Shown: positions 43,374 to 51,619 of the stretch, piece after piece | Numbering within the stretch: position 1 is the stretch's first letter | Layout of the letters: every line of letters begins with the position of its first letter | Assembly (NCBI GenBank): GCA_020845475.1 | Contig: JADLFN010000055.1 | Span: 43,873 to 107,872, forward strand | From: Planctomycetota bacterium | GTDB taxonomy: Bacteria > Planctomycetota > UBA8742 > UBA2392 | Direction of reading: 5' to 3' | Length of the DNA stretch: 64,000 nt | Notes under the pieces: model-generated | Told to the model about the DNA's origin: nothing | Seen by the model: only the letters and a program-made list of their open reading frames with translations | The model's database searches: none | Translations under genes and position numbers: made by a program

Positions 43374-46214
43374 ATGACCAACATGAGTTCCCGAACACAC
43401 ATTGAAGTGCGGCAGGCGTTTTTGGATTTCTTTGACCGCAAGTTCCGCGAATACGCCAAATCAAAGGGCGAAGACCCGGCAAAGCTGCCGCCCATGATTC
43501 TGCCCTCAAGCTCGCTCGTGCCCGACGACGCCAGCACGCTGTTCACCAGCGCCGGCATGCACCAGTTCAAAGATGATTTCACCGGCAACCTCAAACACGG
43601 CACCAAGCGCGCAACGACCGCGCAAAAGTGCCTGCGCACGCCCGACCTCGAAAACGTCGGCAAGACAGCGCGGCATCACACGTTCTTCGAGATGCTGGGT
43701 TTCTTCTCGTTTGGCGATTACTTCAAGAAAGAGGCGATTGCCTGGATCTGGGAGTTCTACACCAAAGAAATGGGCCTCTCGAAGGAGAAGCTGCGCGTCA
43801 GCGTGTATCAGGACGACAACGAGGCCTATGAACTCTGGCAAAAGCTGGAGCCGAAGCTGCACGAGCGTCGCTGGATTTACCGCTTCGGCGAGAACGACAA
43901 CTTCTGGCCGGCAGGTTCGCCGAGCCAGGGTCCCAACGGCGTGTGCGGCCCGTGCAGTGAAATTTTCTACGACCTCGGCGAAAGCTACAACAAGCCGGAG
44001 CTGAAGGGAGCCGACGACCCCAGCAACAACGGCGACCGCTTCATGGAAATCGGCAACATCGTGTTCACGCAGTTCGACCGCTCTGGGCCAATCCCCGGCA
44101 AAGGCACGCTCACGCCGCTGCCCGCAAAGAACATCGACTTCGGCGGCGGCATGGAACGCCTGATGGTCGCGCTTGAAGGTGTGCCGACGACGCTGGATAC
44201 GACGTTGTTTGCGCCAGTGCGAAAGCAACTTCATGCGTTGGCCGCTAACGGCATTGTAGATTCGTCGGGCGTTCGCGCAGCGAGTCACTATTTCGCATAT
44301 TGCGCTGATGCCTCGCTGGCCAACATGAAGGGCCTAAACGCGGGTTTTGCGCTTTCAGATGATGAGATCATCCGCGAAAAACGCATCGCTGATCACATTC
44401 GGTGCTCTGTGTTCGCGGTGGCCGACGGTGTTGTGCCCAGCAATGAAAAACAGGGCTACATTCTTCGCCGCATCCTCCGTCGCGCGTATCGCGACGGCAA
44501 CAAGCTCGGCTTCAAAGGTCCGTTCCTGCACAAGCTGGTGCGCACGGTCGTTGACATCTATGGAGACGTGCCGGACTACGTGAACCTCAAACAGAATCCC
44601 GCCGCGATCGAGAGCACGATCCGGCAGGAAGAAGAGGCCTTCGATAAGGTCCTACAGCGCGGCTTGGACAAAGTTGCGGGCTACATTGCCGATCTCAAAA
44701 AGCGCGGCGCGAAGACGCTCGACGGCGCGCTTGCGTTTGATCTGCATTCCACCTACGGCCTGCCCGTGGACGTCACGCGCGACGAATTGACCGAGGCAGG
44801 TCTCGCGCTTGATGAACCCGGTTTCCTCAAGGCCAAGGAGGAATTCGAGGAAAAGTCCCGCGCTGCCAGCGGTTTCAGCGGCGACGTGTTCGAGAAGGGC
44901 TGGTTTTCGCAGTTCAAGGTCGGCAAGAAACCGACCGAGTTCCTCGGCTACGAGTCCACGCGCGCGGCGGGCAACGTGCTGGCCATTGCGCACAACGAAC
45001 AACTCGTGGATTACATCCGCGAGGGCAGCACCGCTGTCGTCGTGCTCGACAAGTCGCCCTTCTACGGAGAAAGCGGCGGCCAAGTGGGGGACACGGGTGT
45101 TTTGCAAACGCCCATGGGTCGCTTTGTTGTTGCTGACACGAAAAAGAGAGAAGACTTCATCCTGCACACCGGCAAGCTTGAACAGGGCAAGCTCAGCGTG
45201 AGCGACACCGTCGAGGCCGTGGTCGATAACGCGCGCCGCGACAAAATTCGCGCCAATCACTCCGCCACGCACCTGCTTCACGCGGCCTTGCGCAAAGTTC
45301 TCGGCGAGCACGTGCAGCAGCGCGGCTCGGAGGTAGCGCCCGACCGTCTGCGCTTTGACTTCACCCATCCCAAGTCGATCACTTGGGAGGAGCGCCTTGA
45401 GATCGAGCGCATCGTTAACGAGCAGATCGTGCACAACGCCGACGTGCGCACCGACGTCACCGACCCGGAAACGGCTCGCAAGGCCGGCGCCATGGCGCTG
45501 TTTGGCGAAAAATACGGCGACAAAGTGCGCGTACTGTCCATGGGCGACGCCGCAGCCCAGAGCGTGTTCTCACGCGAGCTCTGCGGCGGCACGCACGTGC
45601 GCCGCACGGGCGATATCGGCTTTTTCCGCATTACCGCCGAAAGCAGTTCCAGCGCGGGCGTGCGCCGCATTGAGGGCGTCACGGGCCTTGCGGCGGTGCA
45701 AGCCGCGCAGGCCGATGCGGAATCATTGCTCAAGATGACGGCGCTGCTCAAGACGCCGACGGATAAGCTCTTGAGCCGCCTCGAAGCCATGCAGAAGGAA
45801 ATCAAGGAGCTCAAATCCGGCGCCACCAAGGCCAAAGCAGCATCCGTTGACCTCAAGGCCATAGCCGCGTCGGCCCAGAAGGTGGGGGACGCATTTGTGG
45901 TCGTGACGGAAGTCGGAGAGGCAGAACCGCCTGAGATGTTGACAATGGTGGAGCAACTAAAGCAGGATATGCGCCCTTTGGCGGTCCTTTTGGGCGCCAA
46001 AGCAGATGGCCGCGCCAGTTTGTGCCTCGCGTTCTCACCGGAACTGGTGAAGCGTGGGCTACATGCCGGCAAGCTGGTGGGGGAATTGGCGGCCAAAGTG
46101 GGCGGTAAGGGCGGCGGAAAGCCCGATTTTGCGCAGGCCGGAGGCAAGGACCCCAACGGCCTGTCTGACGCGCTGAAACTGGGGCGTGAGAAGCTGGTGG
46201 AAGCTTTGAAGTAG
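43374..46214 (+). CDS. alaS: Alanine-tRNA ligase
   Basis: A 946-residue class II synthetase. It has the catalytic domain (motif 2 region 'KTARHHTFFEMLGFFSFGDY'; motif 3 'NIDFGGGMERLMVALEG'), the editing domain with zinc/catalytic residues 'NHSATHLLHAALRKVLGEH' and 'CGGTHVRRTGDIGFF', and the C-Ala domain ending 'PDFAQAGGKDPNGLSDAL'. The protein is longer than the usual 870-880, with extra residues near the N-terminus and in the catalytic part. The start is uncertain among TTG 43359, ATG 43374 and ATG 43383; none has a good ribosome site. Confidence 0.95.
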   Translation: MTNMSSRTHIEVRQAFLDFFDRKFREYAKSKGEDPAKLPPMILPSSSLVPDDASTLFTSAGMHQFKDDFTGNLKHGTKRATTAQKCLRTPDLENVGKTARHHTFFEMLGFFSFGDYFKKEAIAWIWEFYTKEMGLSKEKLRVSVYQDDNEAYELWQKLEPKLHERRWIYRFGENDNFWPAGSPSQGPNGVCGPCSEIFYDLGESYNKPELKGADDPSNNGDRFMEIGNIVFTQFDRSGPIPGKGTLTPLPAKNIDFGGGMERLMVALEGVPTTLDTTLFAPVRKQLHALAANGIVDSSGVRAASHYFAYCADASLANMKGLNAGFALSDDEIIREKRIADHIRCSVFAVADGVVPSNEKQGYILRRILRRAYRDGNKLGFKGPFLHKLVRTVVDIYGDVPDYVNLKQNPAAIESTIRQEEEAFDKVLQRGLDKVAGYIADLKKRGAKTLDGALAFDLHSTYGLPVDVTRDELTEAGLALDEPGFLKAKEEFEEKSRAASGFSGDVFEKGWFSQFKVGKKPTEFLGYESTRAAGNVLAIAHNEQLVDYIREGSTAVVVLDKSPFYGESGGQVGDTGVLQTPMGRFVVADTKKREDFILHTGKLEQGKLSVSDTVEAVVDNARRDKIRANHSATHLLHAALRKVLGEHVQQRGSEVAPDRLRFDFTHPKSITWEERLEIERIVNEQIVHNADVRTDVTDPETARKAGAMALFGEKYGDKVRVLSMGDAAAQSVFSRELCGGTHVRRTGDIGFFRITAESSSSAGVRRIEGVTGLAAVQAAQADAESLLKMTALLKTPTDKLLSRLEAMQKEIKELKSGATKAKAASVDLKAIAASAQKVGDAFVVVTEVGEAEPPEMLTMVEQLKQDMRPLAVLLGAKADGRASLCLAFSPELVKRGLHAGKLVGELAAKVGGKGGGKPDFAQAGGKDPNGLSDALKLGREKLVEALK

Positions 46215-46276
46215 CACGGTCCTCCCGGACCGTGGCAGTGGACAAGGGCAGTCACGGGTCGGGAGACCCGTGCTAC
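46211..46276. repeat. Inverted intergenic element, GTAGCACGG family
   Basis: Two 24-base arms (46211-46234 and 46253-46276), each itself nearly palindromic around CTCCCGG or GGGAG, face each other. The left arm overlaps the alaS stop codon. A related copy is at 60136-60187. No T-run follows. Confidence 0.7.
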
Positions 46277-46343
46277 AAGATTCAGCGACGAAGCGGTGTC
46301 CCGGCCTTCTCGCAATGCAATGCCGGGGCATTTGGAGAAAATC

Positions 46344-46532
46344 ATGGCTACACCAAAAAAGCGCAGTTCCAAGAGCAAGATCAAGCTGCGCCGCGCTCAC
46401 AAGAACCTCAAGCTGCCCAGCCTTGGCAAATGCGCCAAGACGGGCCTGCCCAAGTTGCCGCACACGGTTTGCGAGGAAAGCGGCTACTACAACAAAGACA
46501 TGCGCGTCTTCGTGGTTGACGAAAAACTCTAA
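46344..46532 (+). CDS. rpmF: 50S ribosomal protein L32
   Basis: A 62-residue L32. It begins 'MATPKKRSSKSKIKLRRAHK' and has the zinc-ribbon-type Cys residues in 'KCAKTGLPKLPHTVC', although the last pair is reduced, as in many bacteria. TTGGAGAA lies just upstream of ATG 46344. It is the first gene of the classical rpmF-plsX-fabH cluster. Confidence 0.95.
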   Translation: MATPKKRSSKSKIKLRRAHKNLKLPSLGKCAKTGLPKLPHTVCEESGYYNKDMRVFVVDEKL

Positions 46533-46561
46533 CACTTGTTTGCGGCCACGGAGGCAAAGTC

Positions 46562-47584
46562 ATGCCGCGTATTGCCGTTGATGCGATGGGTGGGGACAAC
46601 GCGCCGGGTGTAGTCGTGCGCGGCTCCTACATGTTTGCGCAGGCCAAGCCGGAGATCGAAATCCTGCTCGTGGGCCAGGATCCCGTGGTCAAGCCGCTGC
46701 TTGACCAGTGCGGCCCCGCGCTCAAGAACATTTCAGTCGTTCATGCGCCGGACGTGATCGACATGCATGAGCACCCCGTTGAGGCGTTGCGCAAGAAGAA
46801 GCACAACTCGCTCTCGATCGGTTGCAAGCTCGTGGCTGAAGGCAAGGCCGACGCAATCATGAGTGCCGGTAACACGGGCGGCCTCGTGGCAGCCAGCACG
46901 TTAATCCTCCGCACATTGCCCAAAGTGATCAAGGCCGGCATTGGCGCGAATTTGCCTACGATCAACGGTCGCGTTGTGGTCATGGACGTGGGCGCGAACG
47001 TGGATGCCAAGGCCGCGCACTTGCAGCAGTACGCTGCCATGGGCGAGGTGTTCTACCGTGAAATTGTATGCCATGGTGCCGCCGACGCGAAAGTTCGAGT
47101 TGGATTGCTTTCTGTTGGCAGCGAGGAAGGCAAAGGCAGCGCGCTGGTGCGTGAGGCGCACGAGCTACTGCGCCAGAGCGAGATTCCGTTCGCCGGCAAC
47201 TGTGAAGGCCACGACGTTTTCGACGGCGCATTCGAGGTGGTCGTATGCGATGGCGAAACCGGCAACGTGGTGCTGAAAGTGGCTGAGGGCGTCGTTGACG
47301 TTGTTACGCGCAAGACCTTCGGCTATGCCAAAGAGAATGGCCTGGGCGACGATCCGCGTTGGCGCAAAGTGGCAGGCACACTGATTCAGACACTGGACTG
47401 GCACGATGTCGGCGGGGCGATTCTGCTTGGCGTCAACGGCATCGTGATCATCTCGCACGGACGCAGCGATGAGCGCGCGATTGCGGCCGGCATTCGTGTT
47501 GCGGCTGAGTGCGCCACGCGGCACGTGAACGACAAGATCGTTGCCGCCATCGAACGCCTCAATAAGCCCGCAAAGGTCGCGTAG
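46562..47584 (+). CDS. plsX: Phosphate acyltransferase PlsX
   Basis: A 340-residue PlsX, which converts acyl-ACP to acyl-phosphate for phospholipid synthesis. It begins 'MPRIAVDAMGGDNAPGVVVR', the family signature, with 'SAGNTGGLVAASTLIL' and 'SEEGKGSALVREAHELL' downstream. CGGAGG precedes the ATG. It sits between rpmF and fabH as in many bacteria. Confidence 0.95.
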   Translation: MPRIAVDAMGGDNAPGVVVRGSYMFAQAKPEIEILLVGQDPVVKPLLDQCGPALKNISVVHAPDVIDMHEHPVEALRKKKHNSLSIGCKLVAEGKADAIMSAGNTGGLVAASTLILRTLPKVIKAGIGANLPTINGRVVVMDVGANVDAKAAHLQQYAAMGEVFYREIVCHGAADAKVRVGLLSVGSEEGKGSALVREAHELLRQSEIPFAGNCEGHDVFDGAFEVVVCDGETGNVVLKVAEGVVDVVTRKTFGYAKENGLGDDPRWRKVAGTLIQTLDWHDVGGAILLGVNGIVIISHGRSDERAIAAGIRVAAECATRHVNDKIVAAIERLNKPAKVA

Positions 47585-47640
47585 CTTTGCGTTTGGCGTA
47601 AAGCTACACTTCCGCACTTCATCTTGCGTAGGAACCGCCG

Positions 47641-48624
47641 GTGGACAAAGAAGGTGCAGGCATTGTTGGTGTGGGCGCTTACGTTCCCGAGCGCATCGTC
47701 ACCAACGACGATCTAGCCAAGATCGTCGACACCAACGACGAGTGGATTTATTCGCGCACGGGCATTCGCCAGCGCCGCTTCGCGCGTGACGACGAGTTCA
47801 CCTCAGACATGGCGCTTGCCGCCACGAAGATCGCGCTGACCCGCGCTGAAATCGACCCCAAAGAAGTTGATTACTTCATCGTCGCCACCGCGAGCCCCGA
47901 CAACACCTTTCCCAACACCGCCTGCTGGGTGCAGAAAGGCCTGGGGCTGGAAGGGGCCGCCTGCATTGATATTTCCACCGCGTGTTCAGGGTTCGTATTT
48001 GGCCTCCAGCAGGGCGCGGCTTTGGTCAACACCGGCGAGAGCAAGACTTGTGTTGTGATTGGAGCCGAGAAACTGAGCGCAATCACGAACTTCAAGGACC
48101 GCGGCTCGTGCATCCTCTTTGCCGATGGCGCAGGCGCGGTGGTGCTGCGCAAGACTACTGACAAAGGCCGCATCGTCTGTTCGCGCATGGGCTCGAGCTT
48201 TGATTTTGACGCGCTGGCCGTGCCGGCCGGCGGCTCGCGCCGGCCTGCCAGCTACGAGACCGTTGACCAGCAGTTGCACAAGATCACCATGAAGGGCCGC
48301 GCCACCTATCAAACGGCCGTGCGCAAGTTCGCCGAAATGGCCATGGAAGCCTGCAAGCGCGGCAACATCGCGCCCGAGCAATTGAGTTGGGTGGTGCCGC
48401 ACCAGGCCAACGAGCACATCATCGTAAGCGCCATGGAACGCGCCAACGTGCCCAAAGAGAAGATCGTGATGAACCTCGAGCGCTACGGCAACACCTCAAG
48501 CGCCAGCATCCCGATTGCCCTCGATGAAGCCGTCATGGACGGCCGCATCAAGCGCGGCCAGTACGTGCTGCTGATGGGGTTTGGCGGCGGCCTGAGCTGG
48601 GGCTACAACCTGATCAAGTGGTAG
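47641..48624 (+). CDS. fabH: 3-oxoacyl-ACP synthase III
   Basis: A 327-residue FabH that starts fatty-acid chains by condensing acyl-CoA with malonyl-ACP. The catalytic Cys is in 'DISTACSGFVFGL' (about 114), His in 'VVPHQANEHI' and Asn in 'ERYGNTSSASIPIAL'. GTG start with AGGA upstream; TACACT at 47605-47610 is a possible separate -10. Confidence 0.95.
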   Translation: MDKEGAGIVGVGAYVPERIVTNDDLAKIVDTNDEWIYSRTGIRQRRFARDDEFTSDMALAATKIALTRAEIDPKEVDYFIVATASPDNTFPNTACWVQKGLGLEGAACIDISTACSGFVFGLQQGAALVNTGESKTCVVIGAEKLSAITNFKDRGSCILFADGAGAVVLRKTTDKGRIVCSRMGSSFDFDALAVPAGGSRRPASYETVDQQLHKITMKGRATYQTAVRKFAEMAMEACKRGNIAPEQLSWVVPHQANEHIIVSAMERANVPKEKIVMNLERYGNTSSASIPIALDEAVMDGRIKRGQYVLLMGFGGGLSWGYNLIKW

Positions 48625-48642
48625 GCGGCGGCCCTTGGCCGC

Positions 48643-48740
48643 AGAATTCAAAATTCAAAATGCAAAATTCAAAATGCTCGCTAACGTTCACTCCGGCGCA
48701 GTATCCAATTTTGAATTTCTAATTTTGAATTTTGAATTCT
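48643..48740. repeat. AT-rich long inverted repeat between fabH and fabD
   Basis: Two 33-base arms (48643-48675, 48708-48740) built of TTCAAAA/TTTTGAA units, with three mismatches, around a 32-base GC-rich loop. It is strikingly AT-rich in this GC-rich region. A sister element lies at 51520-51607. Confidence 0.9.
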
Positions 48741-48785
48741 GGGCGCTTCCGGCCCGGGAATCGAAAGCACTCAACGGATGATACA

Positions 48786-49724
48786 ATGCCCAAGACAGCA
48801 ATCTTGTTCCCCGGCCAGGGCGCCCAATACGTGGGCATGGGCAAGGACCTTTGCGAGGCCTACCCCAAAGCGCGCGAATGTTTTGAAGCCGCAGATAGGG
48901 CCCTGGGCTTTGCGCTGAGCAAAGTCTGCTTTGAGGGGCCCGAAGCTGAACTCAACCGCACAGACGTTTCGCAGCCCGCAATTCTCGTTCACTCCTGGGC
49001 GGTCGTCGAAGTGCTCAACACGCTAGACAAAGGCCGCGCTCTGATTGAGCGCGCCAAGATTGCAGCCGGTCTTTCACTTGGCGAATACTCCGCGCTGGCG
49101 GCAGCAGGCGCGATGAGTTGGCTCGACGCGGCCAAGCTCGTGCGCGCGCGCGGCCGCTACATGCAGGCCGCCTGCGACGTCAAGCCTTCAACCATGGCAA
49201 GTATCGTCGGCCTCGAGGACGACAAGCTGGAAGCCGCGATTGCGCCTGCGCGCGCGCAGGGTGTGTGCGTGCTGGCGAACTTCAATGCGCCTGGGCAGGT
49301 TGCTATTTCCGGCGACAAAGCGGCTGTCGAGGAAGCCATGAAGCTGGCGAAAGCAGCCGGCGCCAAGCTCACCGTGCCGCTCGCGGTCGCGGGCGCGTTC
49401 CACAGCCCGCTGATGGAACCCGCGCGCATGAAGCTGGCCGCTGAAATCGAGACCACGCAGTTCCACGCGCCGCGCATCGGCGTGATCTGCAACGTGGACG
49501 CCAAGGAAACGCTCACGCCCGCGCAGCTCAAGACCAACCTCGTCAAACAGCTCACAGCACCCGTGCTCTGGGCCAAGTCCATGCAGGCACTCGTTGACCA
49601 GGGCTACGACGAATTTGTCGAACTCGGCCCAGGAACCGTGCTCGCAGGCCTATTGAAACGCACAGCCAAGAGCGCCGCCCGCACAAGCATCGGCAAGGCG
49701 GACGAGCTCAAGGCCTTTGCGTAA
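48786..49724 (+). CDS. fabD: Malonyl-CoA:ACP transacylase
   Basis: A 312-residue FabD that loads malonyl groups onto ACP. The family start 'TAILFPGQGAQYVGMGKDL' and the active-site Ser in 'AGLSLGEYSALAAAGAM' are seen (GLSLGE where GHSLGE is common), with the second catalytic His in 'VAGAFHSPLM' and 'FVELGPGTVLAGL' at the end. It begins 45 bp after the AT-rich inverted repeat; no clear ribosome site. Confidence 0.94.
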   Translation: MPKTAILFPGQGAQYVGMGKDLCEAYPKARECFEAADRALGFALSKVCFEGPEAELNRTDVSQPAILVHSWAVVEVLNTLDKGRALIERAKIAAGLSLGEYSALAAAGAMSWLDAAKLVRARGRYMQAACDVKPSTMASIVGLEDDKLEAAIAPARAQGVCVLANFNAPGQVAISGDKAAVEEAMKLAKAAGAKLTVPLAVAGAFHSPLMEPARMKLAAEIETTQFHAPRIGVICNVDAKETLTPAQLKTNLVKQLTAPVLWAKSMQALVDQGYDEFVELGPGTVLAGLLKRTAKSAARTSIGKADELKAFA

Positions 49725-49736
49725 CGGCAATGGCGG

Positions 49737-49764
49737 CTCACGCAGAGTTCGCAGAGACGCAGAG
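49737..49764. repeat. 28-bp inverted repeat, left arm
   Basis: Starts CTCACGCAGAG and ends CGCAGAGACGCAGAG; abuts the stop codon of the ATP-grasp gene. The partner is at 50716-50743 with two mismatches. Confidence 0.8.
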
Positions 49765-49765
49765 G

Positions 49766-50668
49766 TCACTTGGCCAGCGCTTGGTAGAACTGGATGGGTG
49801 GCAGGCTCTCCGGCAGGCCCGCGACTTGGCCGTCGCCTAACTCCATGACAATCCATCGGCCTGCTTTGGTTCTTGCGATATCCATCGAGAAGAACCGGCT
49901 GGGGATCTTTGAAGCCAATGCGTCGAAACTCTTGAGTTCGCTTTCCGCAGCAGGATCGACTCCTGCGTTCCAGTAATCCGATTGCAGCAGCCTCTGGTTG
50001 TGCAGGTAGAACAGGCGTACTTCACGTGAAAGCGGCATGCCACTCTTCGAGTGGGTGCCGGCCCGTTCGAGCTCGACGTATTCACGAAACACGAGGCCAC
50101 GGTTGAGATCAGAACCCTGCAGCCTCAGGAAGTTCTCTACTATCTGCTTGGCATGCGCGAAGTTGGACGCATCAGGTATGAAGCACGCCGTATCCCAGTA
50201 GTGCTTTTGCGATTTTACGAAGTCCTTGACAATCACGGGAGCGCGCCCGAATACGGCCAGCGCCTCCCGCAGTCGCGCATCGTCCAACGAACTCGAGATT
50301 TCGAACCAGACAGATTTCGGCGTAACGCCTTCCAGTAACGGGTAGGAACCAGGCAAGTAGTGGCAGGCAGCGTATTGCTCAGGTGAATTCAGTAAAGAAA
50401 TGCCGACCTCCCGCAAAGCTCCGTAAAGCTCCGCGTACTTGCTCTGGGTCAGCATCCAACCTCGATAGAGCGCAACGACCGGGGGTTCCTGTCGCGAGAT
50501 CCAGCGCGTTGCGCGAGCGGGATTTCGTTCCTCGAACAGCGATTCCATGCTGACAACGAGGCGATTCAAGCCGCACTGCCCGGCGGCTTCGAACTCCGCT
50601 TCAAAGGCGGGGTCTGGTTTGCGCGGTTCAAACGGGTGTGACCCAAAGACGAAGTGTTCGATACGCAT
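49766..50668 (-). CDS. ATP-grasp domain protein (DUF4343-like)
   Basis: A 300-residue protein of the ATP-grasp fold, closest in wording to the DUF4343 group. It has a nucleotide-binding lysine region 'APVIVKDFVKSQKHYWDTAC', an acidic 'GLVFREYVELERAG', and the metal-binding end 'WIVMELGDGQVAGLPESL'. ATP-grasp enzymes ligate carboxylates to amines or thiols; the substrates here are unknown. It runs against the surrounding fab genes and is bracketed by 28-bp inverted repeats, so it is probably an inserted or invertible unit. Confidence 0.7.
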   Translation of the reverse strand: MRIEHFVFGSHPFEPRKPDPAFEAEFEAAGQCGLNRLVVSMESLFEERNPARATRWISRQEPPVVALYRGWMLTQSKYAELYGALREVGISLLNSPEQYAACHYLPGSYPLLEGVTPKSVWFEISSSLDDARLREALAVFGRAPVIVKDFVKSQKHYWDTACFIPDASNFAHAKQIVENFLRLQGSDLNRGLVFREYVELERAGTHSKSGMPLSREVRLFYLHNQRLLQSDYWNAGVDPAAESELKSFDALASKIPSRFFSMDIARTKAGRWIVMELGDGQVAGLPESLPPIQFYQALAK

Positions 50669-50715
50669 TCCTTTGCCTCACTTCAAGCAATGTTATATAC
50701 CCAACAAAGGGATTT

Positions 50716-50743
50716 CTCTGCGTCTCTGCGCGCTCTGCGTGAG
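50716..50743. repeat. 28-bp inverted repeat, right arm
   Basis: Inverted partner of 49737-49764, 26 of 28 bases matching, located 20 bases before fabG. Confidence 0.8.
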
Positions 50744-50763
50744 ATGCCTTTGAACGGGACACC

Positions 50764-51510
50764 ATGGCTCTGCTCACTGATAAGAAAGCACTCATCACCG
50801 GCGCATCTCGTGGCATTGGCCGCGCTATTGCATTGGCATTTGCCAAAGAGGGCGCTTCGCTCGCGCTCTTTGCAACCTCGAACGACAAACTCGCGGACAC
50901 CGCCGCCAGGTGCGCCGAGGCTGGCTGCAAGACCGTGCACACCTTTGGGCTTGACGTACGCAATAGCGCTGATGTCGATGGCGCTGTCAAGAAGGCTTCG
51001 GAGGTGCTCGGCGGTCTTGACATCGTCGTCAACAACGCCGGCGTCACCAAAGATAACCTGCTCATGCGCCTTTCCGACGACGACTACAACGCCGTTCTCG
51101 ACACCAATCTCAAGGGCGCATTCAACGTCACGCGCGCGGCTACGCGCTCGCTCATGAAATCCAAGGCGGGCCGCCTGATCAACATCGCCAGCATTGTCGG
51201 CATCACCGGCAACGCGGGCCAGGCGAACTATGCCGCCAGCAAGGGCGGATTGATTGCCTTCACCAAGAGTGTCGCCAAAGAACTATCCGGGCGCGGCGTC
51301 ACCGCCAACGTAATCGCGCCCGGCTTCATTGAAACGGACATGACCTCGGGCCTCGATCCCAAAGTCAAAGAAGCCGCGCTCAAGGAGATCCTGCTGGGCC
51401 GCATGGGCAAGCCCGAAGACATCGCGGCGGCGGCGGTCTTTCTCGCCGGTGACGCAGCCAGTTATGTGACGGCGCAAGTATTGGTCGTGGACGGCGGACT
51501 AACCGCCTGA
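50764..51510 (+). CDS. fabG: 3-oxoacyl-ACP reductase
   Basis: A 248-residue short-chain dehydrogenase that reduces 3-oxoacyl-ACP with NADPH. It has the cofactor motif 'ITGASRGIGRAIALAFAKEG', 'IVVNNAGVTKDNLLMR', and the Ser-Tyr-Lys triad in 'NIASIVGITGNAGQANYAAS' plus the following Lys. It ends 'YVTAQVLVVDGGLTA', typical of FabG. In related clusters acpP follows directly; here acpP is 9.2 kb away. Confidence 0.94.
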   Translation: MALLTDKKALITGASRGIGRAIALAFAKEGASLALFATSNDKLADTAARCAEAGCKTVHTFGLDVRNSADVDGAVKKASEVLGGLDIVVNNAGVTKDNLLMRLSDDDYNAVLDTNLKGAFNVTRAATRSLMKSKAGRLINIASIVGITGNAGQANYAASKGGLIAFTKSVAKELSGRGVTANVIAPGFIETDMTSGLDPKVKEAALKEILLGRMGKPEDIAAAAVFLAGDAASYVTAQVLVVDGGLTA

Positions 51511-51519
51511 GGCCGCCGC

Positions 51520-51607
51520 AATTCAAAATTCAAAATTAGAAATTCAAAATTTCGCCCTTGGGCGCATGAAGAGTCCATTTTGAATTTTGAATTTTGAATT
51601 TTGAATT
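51520..51607. repeat. AT-rich long inverted repeat between fabG and the carboxylase gene
   Basis: Arms of 31 bases (51520-51550, 51577-51607) of the same TTCAAAA/TTTTGAA type as 48643-48740, two mismatches, around a 26-base loop. It ends 12 bases before the carboxylase start codon. Confidence 0.9.
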
Positions 51608-51619
51608 CATGCTGTGCTC

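Noticed and set aside
48643..48740. CRISPR-like direct repeats
   Set aside because: The units are short AT-rich words arranged as one inverted repeat with a single loop, with no spacers or cas genes.
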